Assembly (NCBI GenBank): GCA_002189105.1
Contig: NIOB01000001.1
Span: 1,240,001-1,304,000, forward strand
Length of the DNA: 64,000 bases
Source of the DNA: Saccharibacillus soli
Lineage (GTDB): Bacteria; Bacillota; Bacilli; Paenibacillales; Paenibacillaceae
Reading direction: 5' to 3'
Both the position numbers and the translations under genes were made by a program. The notes beneath the pieces were generated by a model. That model did not search any database and was not told where the DNA came from. It was given only the letters and a program-made list of their open reading frames with translations. Positions 52,501 to 60,069 of the stretch are shown piece by piece. Position 1 is the stretch's first letter, and every line of letters begins with the position of its first letter.

Positions 52501-55198
52501 GCTGTTTGGCTCCGTCTATATAACGTGCCAGGTACATCTTATAGTCTGCCGGAGAAGCATACCGATCCGGAATTCCTACGCTGGCATCGTTATGTCCGAA
52601 GGAGACAAACAGATAATCTCCAGGCTTAATCCGCTGCAAGATTGCATCCAGACGACCCTCTACCAGGAAGGACTTGCTGCTTCGCCCGCCAATGGCTTCA
52701 TTCAAGACGGTGGCTCCAGGAGCAAAATAACGCTCAAAGGCCTGACCCCATCCTTGCTGTGGAGCCTGCGATTCGCTGTACGACTGCATGGTCGAGTCGC
52801 CAGCCATATAGAGCGCTGCCGAGACTCCAGCCTGTTTTTCCGGATGCTTCTGGATGACGATTTCTTGAATGTCCACCGCCGTTCCGCTAAACAGGAAGTC
52901 AAGCTGTCCATCGACCAGCGCTACATCATACGTATAGGTCAGCGGCTGCCCAGCTTCCACCTGGCGCACGGCAAGCTTCTGGACAAATTCCGATTTCACC
53001 CCGACATTGGAAGCTCTCGAATCACTACCCAGCTTCAGCATGACTTGATAGTTCGCACTGGGCAGATCGACGGCAAAGGTCGTGCCTGATGGAACCGACA
53101 CCCCATGAGGCTGCACGTTGACTCCGCTGGTATCGGTAAATCCATAGCCGGTCTGCTTGTTATAGAGTGTATCCTGCACGCTAGTGCTTCCTGCTGCGGA
53201 TGCCATGCCGAAGTCAAAGTGGTAGACGGACTCCAACGGCCTGCTGCCGCCAGTCAGCGCCAGATTCGCTTTGGGGAATTCGGTCGCTTCCGCTCCCAGA
53301 TAGAATCCGGTATGCGGCGGTTGGTTATACGCTACATTCTGCCAGGCAATGCCCAGCCGATAGACCGGGTCCTGCATCAAGGTGGGAATTCGATATTCGG
53401 TCGGAATGGTGGTCGTGTAGAGTCGATATTCCGAGCTGTCTTCGCTGCGAACGAGAATCTCTTCCCGCCAATCGCCCAGCAGGTCGGCCTGAAGCGCCGG
53501 ATTCCCCTTGGTATGATTGTTGGTTAACGCGCCATTCGCCCGGAAGATTTCATTCAGCTTCTTATTGGCAGGGTCCCATTTGTAGATCAGGGGAATCCCT
53601 TTGGCCGATGCCGCGTTCCACTCATGATCGAACAGCTCACGCTGAAGATCTCCATCCCACCAGATTGCAAAATTGGCAGTCTTGGGTGACTGTTCAGGCG
53701 CATAGATGGCTTCACCACTAGCGGAGTAGGTTTTAGTCACAGGAACACTCTTGCCATCCGTGATGGTCGTGGCCCAGGACTCATAACCCGGATAATTCGG
53801 GTCGATGTCTGCGGACATCCCCCGTCCGGTATCGCGGCCTGTGAACTCTCCCCACAGGATCTCGCCAGTCGCCGCATCCCGCATCTCGACCCCATAAGCT
53901 GCATCGCTGTGTTCATGCACGCTCATGACCTGATACCCTTCGCGGTTGGGGTTCAGCTTGCCGGCATGAATGGCATCTCCATGACCCAGACCGGTGCTGT
54001 AGATTAACTTCCCGTTGTCATCAATCGCCAGGGCGCCAAACATAATCTCGTCTCTGCCGTCTCCATCCACATCCAGCACGCTCAGATTATGATTGCCCTG
54101 GGCTTCGTACTGTTTACCGGCTTCCTTGGTATCGAATGTCCAGCGATTGACCAGCTGCCCGCCGGCATAATCGTAGGCGGCGATCACTGTGCGGGTATAA
54201 TAGCCCCGGCTCATAATCAGGCTGGGCTTCGCCCCATCCAGATAGGCGATGCCCCCGAGGAATCGATCCACCCGGTTGCCATAACCATCACCCCAATCAC
54301 TTACATTGCCTCTTGGCGGAATATAATCCACCGTTGAGACCGCCGCACCCGTCTCTCCATTAAATACGGTGAGATATTCCGATCCGGACAGGATATATCC
54401 CCCATCATTGCGGTAGTCTTTGGTCGCATCGCCAACCCCCTTGCCCTGACCGTCTTTGGTTCCATCGGCGGTCTTCACCGCTACTTCAGCTTTACCATCT
54501 CCATCCAGGTCGTAGACCATAAGCTGCGTATAATGTGCACCTGCGCGAATGTTCACGCCCAGGTCGATTCGCCACAGCTTCGTACCGTCCATCTTGATGG
54601 CATCTATGTAGACGTTCCCGGTATACCCGGCCTGCGAGTTATCTTTTGAGTTGCTGGGACTCCACAGAAATACCAGCTCATATTCGCCGTCTCCGTCCAA
54701 ATCAGCTGTCGAAGCGTCGCCGGCGTAATAGCTGTAGGTGCCGCCGTCCTTGGTTCGTCCGTCCGCTGGTTTGTCCAGGGGGATCGGCAGATAATTCTTG
54801 TGCCACACCGATACAACGCCCGGTTCCATCTGCTCTTGGCCAGCCACGATCTTTGAGAGCTGATACTGTGAACTATCGAAGCCTCCAGCATCCACATAGT
54901 TCGTCGAGTCCGTGACCGGAGTCGCGTTTACTTTAACCCCATTTTTATATATATTGAAAGCGGTATCATCAGAGTCCGTGTTTAAATACTTCCAGCTCAA
55001 GAATACGCCATGGTCTGTCAGTACAGCGACCAATCCCCGATCCAGGTATTCAGCCTGACGAGCAGTCGAGGAAGGAATGGGATCGATCGTTTCCGCACGT
55101 ACGGTCGGAGCGGGGGGTACGATCAACGAAATGACCATGAGGAAAGCTAAAAAGCTGACGAATGTGGATTTCCGGACAGAACCCTTTTTATGGCTCAT
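49520..55198 (-). CDS. Secreted rhamnogalacturonan lyase (PL11) with two CE12-type acetylesterase domains
   Basis: 1,892 aa. Signal peptide 1-35 (LAFLMVISLIVPPAPTVRA). Residues ~40-645 are a PL11 rhamnogalacturonan endolyase with many Ca-binding-like DLDGDGxxE loops. Next comes a galactose-binding-like segment (~650-790) and a first SGNH esterase (~795-1020; MAGDSTMQSY, SFGHNDAS, DNTHFSSYGA). An acidic linker (EPEPEPE), a lectin-like sandwich (~1035-1245) and a FIVAR-like helical pair (~1250-1315) follow. A second galactose-binding-like segment precedes a second esterase (~1465-1680; LASDSTVANY, WSHNDSTP, DNTHLQMNGA). Two ~90-aa Ig-like domains close it. Both esterase triads look intact. The protein would deacetylate and cut the pectin backbone outside the cell. 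Confidence 0.9.
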   Translation of the reverse strand: MSHKKGSVRKSTFVSFLAFLMVISLIVPPAPTVRAETIDPIPSSTARQAEYLDRGLVAVLTDHGVFLSWKYLNTDSDDTAFNIYKNGVKVNATPVTDSTNYVDAGGFDSSQYQLSKIVAGQEQMEPGVVSVWHKNYLPIPLDKPADGRTKDGGTYSYYAGDASTADLDGDGEYELVFLWSPSNSKDNSQAGYTGNVYIDAIKMDGTKLWRIDLGVNIRAGAHYTQLMVYDLDGDGKAEVAVKTADGTKDGQGKGVGDATKDYRNDGGYILSGSEYLTVFNGETGAAVSTVDYIPPRGNVSDWGDGYGNRVDRFLGGIAYLDGAKPSLIMSRGYYTRTVIAAYDYAGGQLVNRWTFDTKEAGKQYEAQGNHNLSVLDVDGDGRDEIMFGALAIDDNGKLIYSTGLGHGDAIHAGKLNPNREGYQVMSVHEHSDAAYGVEMRDAATGEILWGEFTGRDTGRGMSADIDPNYPGYESWATTITDGKSVPVTKTYSASGEAIYAPEQSPKTANFAIWWDGDLQRELFDHEWNAASAKGIPLIYKWDPANKKLNEIFRANGALTNNHTKGNPALQADLLGDWREEILVRSEDSSEYRLYTTTIPTEYRIPTLMQDPVYRLGIAWQNVAYNQPPHTGFYLGAEATEFPKANLALTGGSRPLESVYHFDFGMASAAGSTSVQDTLYNKQTGYGFTDTSGVNVQPHGVSVPSGTTFAVDLPSANYQVMLKLGSDSRASNVGVKSEFVQKLAVRQVEAGQPLTYTYDVALVDGQLDFLFSGTAVDIQEIVIQKHPEKQAGVSAALYMAGDSTMQSYSESQAPQQGWGQAFERYFAPGATVLNEAIGGRSSKSFLVEGRLDAILQRIKPGDYLFVSFGHNDASVGIPDRYASPADYKMYLARYIDGAKQRGATPVLLTPVGRRDFNLVTQSFNVSFPEYVQAAKEVAAEQHVPLIDLSQLSVAYYDSIGNAAAEKIFLYANPGEYPKYPNGIGDNTHFSSYGAAKIAGLVANAVKGMELSISPLVIDPDLEEPEPEPEAQRYEENFEGDPAAFQYALINATGIGGTMVGTVVEQNGSKVLSFTGSGSGNRAKTFRLFDAVNGDKVTMSWDWNSGSVAAYPSEGHVTIQDANENALFTLATQNGSDHLRYFVGPYTPDYGTGTTALPEGGTATTLAKNQWVHVEAAINFASKTLDLKLTSKNNPSITQTIEGLKLSPAAYANNVRSMRFLGTRKGGGGTLNWTTAIDNVQIEGVKLPPESGDQEALVALYKELQKLDLSSYTEASRAVLNRAMTAAEAILDKTATPAQVKHALNMLTTARDSLKSEPVEPVSLYRFDFGSGEAAPGYLPVNAAHAYIEGNGFGFADTALTEDVNRKTGDKLKEDLVRVNGTSFLVEMEPANYRVTLTIGDSEESTSSSVTVEQMNKLPLAAIAKGEFKEISYDVALIDGIFNFEFAGNSPKINALTIERLPENAAVERPTIYLASDSTVANYAESYRPQAGWGETLGQYFDGDQVNIDNRAIGGLSSKTFLVGGHLNDLLLDIHAGDYLFMQWSHNDSTPSRPERYLTPEQFKVYLKTYIDGARQRGATPVLVTPVNRRDYTGDVLNKSFPEYVQAMKETAAENHTLLVDLNQASWEYFQGLGVEGTKSIFMWVDTKEDNTHLQMNGAIQVSKLVAELVQGLNIPLSVFVKLGEEPVQEPADVPGTPVLSDNNGHDTGLRDGDYTITMNMWWGVNGRTFKLYENGELVKELTLNEQSPDAQTAQIEITGKPNGTYIYTGELINAKGKTISAPLTVTVTDAAPGQAVLSQDNWDGDGQYAITLNLWWGTNAAEYRLYENGELIDTQLLSAHTPNAQSAVTPITDRAPGNYEYEAVLRNAAGETRTSKLTVTVNAATAETEQPQS

Positions 55199-55281
55199 CG
55201 AATAAATCCCTCCTGTTTATGAACGCTGATTTTGGAATTCAGACATATAAATCTTTGATCCAGTCACGAATCCCCCTTTAC

Positions 55282-55295
55282 TGGTAACGTTTACA
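55282..55295 (-). promoter_or_regulatory. CcpA catabolite-responsive element (cre) of the PL11 gene
   Basis: On the minus strand TGTAAACGTTACCA agrees with every fixed position of the cre consensus, 84 bp upstream of the lyase start and within the region shared with the divergent AraC gene. Glucose repression of the pectinase is likely. Confidence 0.75.
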
Positions 55296-55382
55296 TTTAT
55301 TTTACAGGCCCTAAAAAAGCCACACAATCTAAAAAATGTGACTTCTCCTATAACAAAATTGACTTCTGGAGGCGTTGAAGCG

Positions 55383-56255
55383 ATGTATCATACCGTCTCG
55401 TATGCTTTTCGCAACGAAGATGCTGCGATTATGACGATTGACTCTGTAGGCTGGCAGAACGTGTCTCATCCCCGGTACCGCTGCTCCAGCGATGCCAGAC
55501 CGGATTACGGACACGTCGTCTTTCAATATACGCTCAGTGGTCAGGGGTATCTGGATATTGACGGTCAGACGCTCACGCTGCCTAAAGGACATGCCCTGGT
55601 TGTGAAAGTCGCCGAAGATCACTGCTATTACTACAACACAGAAAGTACGCAGCCGTGGGAATTCGTGTGGATGAATATTCGCGGGGAGGAAGCCAATCGC
55701 ATCTGGGATCTGATTATTGCCAAAGAAGGACATGTGATTCAGCGCAGCGCGGACTCGCCGTTGATTCAGGAATTATGGAACATTATTCGTCTGATTAATC
55801 AGGAGAAAGTCACGGATCGGTATCGACTGTCCGTATCGGCCTATCAGTGGTTGATGACCCTTGTGCAGAGCAGCCGGGATGTGGAGAAAGACATTGGCGC
55901 TTTATCCGTGACCACGATTGAAAAATGCAAACATTTTATCCGCGAGCATTACGCCCGCCCGCTTACACTCGATCAGTTGGCTGAACATTGCGGGATTAAC
56001 AAGCATTACCTATGTCGTCTGTTTCAGCGTTCCGAGCAGACTTCACCGCTTGCTTATCTCAAGGATCGGCGAATCGAAGCGGCGCTGACGCTGCTGCGAA
56101 CCACCGACCTGCCCATTTTTGAAGTGGGACAAAAATGCGGCTTCGAGAATCCCAGTTATTTTGGCAAAGTGTTCCGGCAGTATATGTCCATGTCGCCCAC
56201 CGAATATCGTCTGAACAAGCTGGAATTTCCGTACGCCGCCATCTATTACGAATAA
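55383..56255 (+). CDS. AraC-family regulator
   Basis: 290 aa from the ATG at 55383, preceded by GGAGG at 55368-55372. N-terminal cupin-like sensor (YTLSGQGYLDIDGQTLTLPKGHALVV) and C-terminal HTH pair (LTLDQLAEHCGINKHYLCRLFQRSEQTSPLAYLKDRRIEAAL, IFEVGQKCGFENPSYFGKVFRQYMSMSPTEYR). Divergent from the rhamnogalacturonan lyase, it is probably that gene's activator, responding to pectin-derived sugar such as rhamnose or an unsaturated disaccharide. Confidence 0.92.
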   Translation: MYHTVSYAFRNEDAAIMTIDSVGWQNVSHPRYRCSSDARPDYGHVVFQYTLSGQGYLDIDGQTLTLPKGHALVVKVAEDHCYYYNTESTQPWEFVWMNIRGEEANRIWDLIIAKEGHVIQRSADSPLIQELWNIIRLINQEKVTDRYRLSVSAYQWLMTLVQSSRDVEKDIGALSVTTIEKCKHFIREHYARPLTLDQLAEHCGINKHYLCRLFQRSEQTSPLAYLKDRRIEAALTLLRTTDLPIFEVGQKCGFENPSYFGKVFRQYMSMSPTEYRLNKLEFPYAAIYYE

Positions 56256-56256
56256 C

Positions 56257-56311
56257 AGAAGACGCGAAAAAGACGCGAAGCTTCGGGAAGAACGAAGGCT
56301 TTGCGTCTTCT
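56257..56311. terminator. Hairpin between AraC and DUF4334 genes
   Basis: AGAAGACGC/GCGTCTTCT outer stem with inner pairing (CTTCG/CGAAG), directly after the AraC stop, followed by a pyrimidine-rich tail. Plausible terminator, loose interior. Confidence 0.5.
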
Positions 56312-56396
56312 TCTATTGCCGTCCTGTAACCCCGTGCGGCACATGCGATCACGACTTGCCAGCTCGACCGCCTGTTACATGACCGTCTGATTGGCA

Positions 56397-56948
56397 TCAG
56401 CCGTTGGAAGCTGCCCGATACAAGACAAAAAAATACGTCTGATCCGGATCAAGGTTGGGACTCTTGATGTCCATCAGACCGAGCAGGGTATCGTCATCGA
56501 CTTTGCGGAAAACATCAATAATGGCTTTGTTGTCGTAGACCATGGCTGCACTCAGCTGGTCGCGGTACTGAATCTGCCGCAACCTTGCGGCACTGCGGCG
56601 TGTACCGATCAAGGGACGCAGGATCGTCATGGCGGGGCGGAGCAGGGTCTTGGGAATCCAGTGCAGGGGCAGTTGAAGAGGCGCCCAAATCGGATTGACC
56701 TTATACAATCGGCCGCCGCGTTTCTGGAAGATCAACGGATGGACATGCTCGGCATCCAGGAACTCCTTGCCATACCATCCCGACGCCGCAAGCAGCCCTT
56801 CCAGTCGATGCCCGGTCATCAGCTCTCGTCCCTGCCATAACCCCCACATCTCATCCGGCTGCACCGCCTCCAGACGGTCGAATAGATCAAACGCTTCTTG
56901 TTGAGACGATCCATGGGTCATCATCTGATCCAATTGGCTTCGGGTCAT
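56397..56948 (-). CDS. GXWXG/DUF4334-domain protein
   Basis: 183 aa. The N-terminal GXWXG domain (MWGLWQGRELMTGHRLEGLLAASGWYGKEF) and the C-terminal DUF4334 domain (GLMDIKSPNLDPDQTYFFVLYR) are both complete. The family has no established function; members often lie near oxidoreductases, as here. Starts at the ATG 56948; a GTG four codons upstream overlaps the AAGGAG site. Monocistronic. Confidence 0.85.
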   Translation of the reverse strand: MTRSQLDQMMTHGSSQQEAFDLFDRLEAVQPDEMWGLWQGRELMTGHRLEGLLAASGWYGKEFLDAEHVHPLIFQKRGGRLYKVNPIWAPLQLPLHWIPKTLLRPAMTILRPLIGTRRSAARLRQIQYRDQLSAAMVYDNKAIIDVFRKVDDDTLLGLMDIKSPNLDPDQTYFFVLYRAASNG

Positions 56949-57063
56949 TTCCCTTATCACGCTCCTTCGTGGGTTGGTGTCGCAGCATCCTCTTCAGGTT
57001 CTATTCTATACGATATGATGATTCGCGTTTGAAGAATATACGGAAGCCCATGCGACAGGCGAA

Positions 57064-57099
57064 ACCAAAAACAGGCTCACCCCGCTAGGGATGAGCCTG
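57064..57099 (-). terminator. Terminator of the OYE-family gene
   Basis: CAGGCTCA/TGAGCCTG stem with further CCC/GGG pairing; on the minus strand it runs into TTTTTGG, 55 bp past the gene's stop. Confidence 0.8.
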
Positions 57100-57153
57100 C
57101 CTTGTACATCTGCAAGTAGAATGTTTCGGTTGTCTCCTGTCAATGTGGATCGA

Positions 57154-58203
57154 TCAGTACAATTCCTTCAAGATCTCCGGCGAGAACGCGATCAGTTCGT
57201 CTTGACGCCCCTGCTGCACTTTGTCTGCCCAGGCAGGATCAGCCAGCAGTGCGCGACCGATGGCGACCAGATCGAATTCGCCTTGTTCCAGACGTTCGAT
57301 CAGACCATCGATGCCGCTCACTCCGGCTCCTTTGCCTTCTTTGAACAAGGTCATAAACTCGCCATCCAGTCCTACCGAACCGACGGTGATGGTTGGCTTG
57401 CCTGTCAGCTTCTTCGTCCAGCCTGCCAGATTCAGATCCGAACCTTCAAACTCCGGCTGCCAGAAGCGGCGCGTGGAGCAGTGGAACACATCGACGCCGG
57501 CATCCACGAGCGGCTGAAGGAAGCTTGCCAATTCTTCAGGCGTCTCCACCAGCTTGGCTGAATAGTCGCTGCCTTTCCACTGGGAAAAACGGAACACAAT
57601 CGGGAAGTCAGGACCCACGGCTGCTCGGCAGGCTTCGATCACTTCGACTGCAAAGCGTGTCCGGCCGACTGCGTCACCGCCGTAGCGATCTGTGCGCGTG
57701 TTCGTCTTCGCCCAGAAGAATTGGTCGATCAGATATTCGTGGGCACCGTGCAGCTCAATGCCATCGAATCCGGCTTCTTTGGCTGCCGCAGCCGAATGGG
57801 CAAACTGCTGCACCAGTTCCGCAATCTCCGCCTCGGTATAGTCGTTCACTTGCCCCCGTGCACCCATATGCCAGATCTGCGGAATGATCTTCCCGCCGAC
57901 CTGATGCACTTCCGATACCACATGCGCCCAGCCTTTGAGCGCCGCCTCTCCATAGATATATGGAACATTAGGCTGATTGGAAGCGTCCGGATGATTGATG
58001 ACTGTTCCCTCCGTTACGATCAGACCCACGCCATTTTCCGCTCTGCGACGATAATAAGCGGCCACGTGATCCCCCGGCACACCATCTGGCGAAAATTGAC
58101 GCGTCATTGGAGCCATCACGATGCGGTTGGAGAGCGAAAGATTGCCTACGGTAAATGGGCGGAATAGCGCTTGAACGGACTTCGTGGATTGAGTATCGGT
58201 CAT
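57154..58203 (-). CDS. NADH:flavin oxidoreductase, old yellow enzyme family
   Basis: 349 aa FMN TIM barrel reducing activated C=C bonds or nitro compounds. Marks: LFRPFTVGNLSLSNRIVMAPMTR, the active-site region DGIELHGAHEYLIDQFFWAKTNTRTDRYGG, and VAIGRALLADPAWADKV near the phosphate site. The ATG at 58203 follows ACAGGAGG and gives the family start (MTDTQSTKSVQALF). An in-frame GTG with AAGGAGG 30 codons upstream is open but adds unrelated residues. Controlled by TetR through the operator at 58316-58333. Confidence 0.92.
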   Translation of the reverse strand: MTDTQSTKSVQALFRPFTVGNLSLSNRIVMAPMTRQFSPDGVPGDHVAAYYRRRAENGVGLIVTEGTVINHPDASNQPNVPYIYGEAALKGWAHVVSEVHQVGGKIIPQIWHMGARGQVNDYTEAEIAELVQQFAHSAAAAKEAGFDGIELHGAHEYLIDQFFWAKTNTRTDRYGGDAVGRTRFAVEVIEACRAAVGPDFPIVFRFSQWKGSDYSAKLVETPEELASFLQPLVDAGVDVFHCSTRRFWQPEFEGSDLNLAGWTKKLTGKPTITVGSVGLDGEFMTLFKEGKGAGVSGIDGLIERLEQGEFDLVAIGRALLADPAWADKVQQGRQDELIAFSPEILKELY

Positions 58204-58315
58204 GAAAAATAGCCTCCTGTTAGATGTTATATGTGTAAAATGCGTGATCGAAGTTCTTGGATATGTGCCTGCCTTGCGAAGATCAACTCTCACCTCCTTC
58301 ATAGAATGTCCCGTT

Positions 58316-58333
58316 CTTGACCATTCAGTCAAG
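58316..58333. promoter_or_regulatory. TetR operator upstream of the OYE gene
   Basis: Perfect inverted repeat CTTGAC-N6-GTCAAG, identical in arms and spacing to the site at 59005-59022. On the minus strand its left arm supplies TTGACT, a -35 box. Confidence 0.78.
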
Positions 58334-58404
58334 AAAAGGCGAAAAAGAATCGGCGTATCTGCCCGATAAGCCGATGTGTTTTTGTTCAAAAAAACCTCTA
58401 ACGT

Positions 58405-58986
58405 CTAGGTTTCAAGCAAAGCGACCGATGTGCGCAGCACGCTGGACACTTCTTCGCGTGAGGCGCCGGATTTCTCCATCATCTTCGCACCGTTGATCGC
58501 GTTTCCCAGGTAGCGAGCCAATTCGTGGCTGCTTAACCGAGAGGTGATGGCGTTCTGCGCTTGTCCTTCACGAATCGCTTCTTCGATCAGTTCTTGCGTA
58601 CGCTCCGCCATCAGCGCAATCTCCCGATTGATGTCAGCGTCTTCACTGCCAAACTCCAGCGAAGCGTTAATCATCAGGCAGCCGCGCCGGCGTGCGTCCT
58701 CGTCGGAGTACAGAACCGCTTCACAGATCGCTTCCAGACGACGAAGCGGCAGCGTCTCACCGGCGATTTTCGCCTCCAGAACCGCAAGATTCTCCTGCCG
58801 ATACAACGCCAACGATTTCAGAAATAATGCTCGCTTGTTTTTGAATACTCCGTATAAACTCTGCTTCTTCACCTGAGTCGTACGGGTCAGATCTTCGTAT
58901 GACGTGGCTTGGAAGCCTTTCGTCCAGAAAACGTCCATACATTGGTGAAGCACCAGGTCGGCATCAAATTCTCTTGGTCTGCTCAT
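58405..58986 (-). CDS. TetR-family repressor of the OYE gene
   Basis: 193 aa. HTH at about 8-55 (VLHQCMDVFWTKGFQATSYEDLTRTTQVKKQSLYGVFKNKRALFLK) and a TetR_C-type ligand domain with the RRRGCLMINASLEFG Cys segment seen in repressors of quinone or electrophile reductases. No ribosome site precedes the ATG; a promoter ends six bases before it, so the mRNA is probably leaderless. It lies upstream of the OYE gene on the same strand, and both promoters carry the same operator. Confidence 0.92.
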   Translation of the reverse strand: MSRPREFDADLVLHQCMDVFWTKGFQATSYEDLTRTTQVKKQSLYGVFKNKRALFLKSLALYRQENLAVLEAKIAGETLPLRRLEAICEAVLYSDEDARRRGCLMINASLEFGSEDADINREIALMAERTQELIEEAIREGQAQNAITSRLSSHELARYLGNAINGAKMMEKSGASREEVSSVLRTSVALLET

Positions 58987-58992
58987 GAAGGC

Positions 58993-59022
58993 AGTGTACC
59001 AATTCTTGACTAAACGGTCAAG
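58993..59022 (-). promoter_or_regulatory. Promoter and operator of the tetR gene
   Basis: On the minus strand TTGACC (59016-59021), exactly 17 bp, TACACT (58993-58998), then six bases to the ATG. The operator CTTGAC-N6-GTCAAG (59005-59022) covers the -35 box and spacer, indicating autorepression. Confidence 0.78.
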
Positions 59023-59075
59023 TATGGAATCGGCATAAGCCTATCCCATTTGGGTGTTCTTGATCTACTCTTGGT

Positions 59076-59945
59076 CTATTTACCTGCAAAATACTCCACC
59101 ACCACGTCCCGAAAAGTCTCTTCCGAACGAGAAAAATAATGGTTTTCATTTCGGATCAGTGCGATTTTGCGAACCAACTCTGGCTCCTCCAACGAGACAT
59201 AGTGCACGCCTTTTCGTTCTTCTCGCGCCGTAGCCGGAATCAGTGCGATACCGACATCCGCTTCCACCAGCGGAATCAGCCGGGACAGCTCATCGCCCTC
59301 ATAAACGTAAGAAGGCATGAAATCGTAGGCTTCCGCGACCCGCTCCACCAGATCGCGGATTCCGTATCCTTTTTTTGCGCCGACCAATCGCTCCCCGCGA
59401 AGCTCTCTCAAAGAGATGGATTCCCGGCTTGCCAGCGGATGCGAGTCCGGGATGGCGGCGACGATGGGATCAACATGCACGACCTGACAGACGAGCCTTT
59501 CTTCCGCGAAGGGCGAAGATAACGCGTAATCGATCTCTCCCCGCAGCAGCCGCTCCATCATCTCTGTCTTGGTCAATCGTTCGGCATGAAACTGCACTTC
59601 GGGCATTCGCTTGCGAAATTCGCTGAGAATGGGTGGAAGTACGCTGGCAGCCGTCACTGCAAGCTTCAACATGTGTGGTTTTCCACCGGCCAGATCTCGC
59701 AGTTCCCGTCGCCCCTGCTCCAACTCGAACAATACACTCTCCGCTCTTGGGAGGAATAGGCGGCCAAATTCGTTCAAGCGCAATCTTCGGTTTGTCCGAT
59801 CAAACAGCTGAACGTCCAGATCTTCTTCCAGCCGCTGAATGGTCTTGCTGAGTGAAGATTGCGTGACGTGCAGGCTTTGTGCGGCTTCTGTCATATGTTC
59901 CCGTCGGGCGACTTCCAGAAAATACTGCAGCTGCAAAAGTTCCAT
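59076..59945 (-). CDS. LysR-family transcriptional regulator
   Basis: 289 aa. HTH MELLQLQYFLEVARREHMTEAAQSLHVTQSSLSKTIQRLEEDLDVQLFDRTNRRLRLNE in outline, effector domain from ~90 (LAVTAASVLPPILSEFRKRMPEVQFH). The sequence resembles CynR/YwbI-type members. It is divergent from a DHA2-type MFS exporter, its likely target; the 124-bp gap between them holds both promoters. Confidence 0.93.
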   Translation of the reverse strand: MELLQLQYFLEVARREHMTEAAQSLHVTQSSLSKTIQRLEEDLDVQLFDRTNRRLRLNEFGRLFLPRAESVLFELEQGRRELRDLAGGKPHMLKLAVTAASVLPPILSEFRKRMPEVQFHAERLTKTEMMERLLRGEIDYALSSPFAEERLVCQVVHVDPIVAAIPDSHPLASRESISLRELRGERLVGAKKGYGIRDLVERVAEAYDFMPSYVYEGDELSRLIPLVEADVGIALIPATAREERKGVHYVSLEEPELVRKIALIRNENHYFSRSEETFRDVVVEYFAGK

Positions 59946-60069
59946 ACGTCATTCCCCCATTTTCGTTCAATCATTCCTTAGCATCCATGAAATCATAGCA
60001 TAAAATGCGTTGGAGGAAATGAGTCCTTCTGGGTTAAGCTTCATTCATAACAAGCAAGGAGGAACGTCC

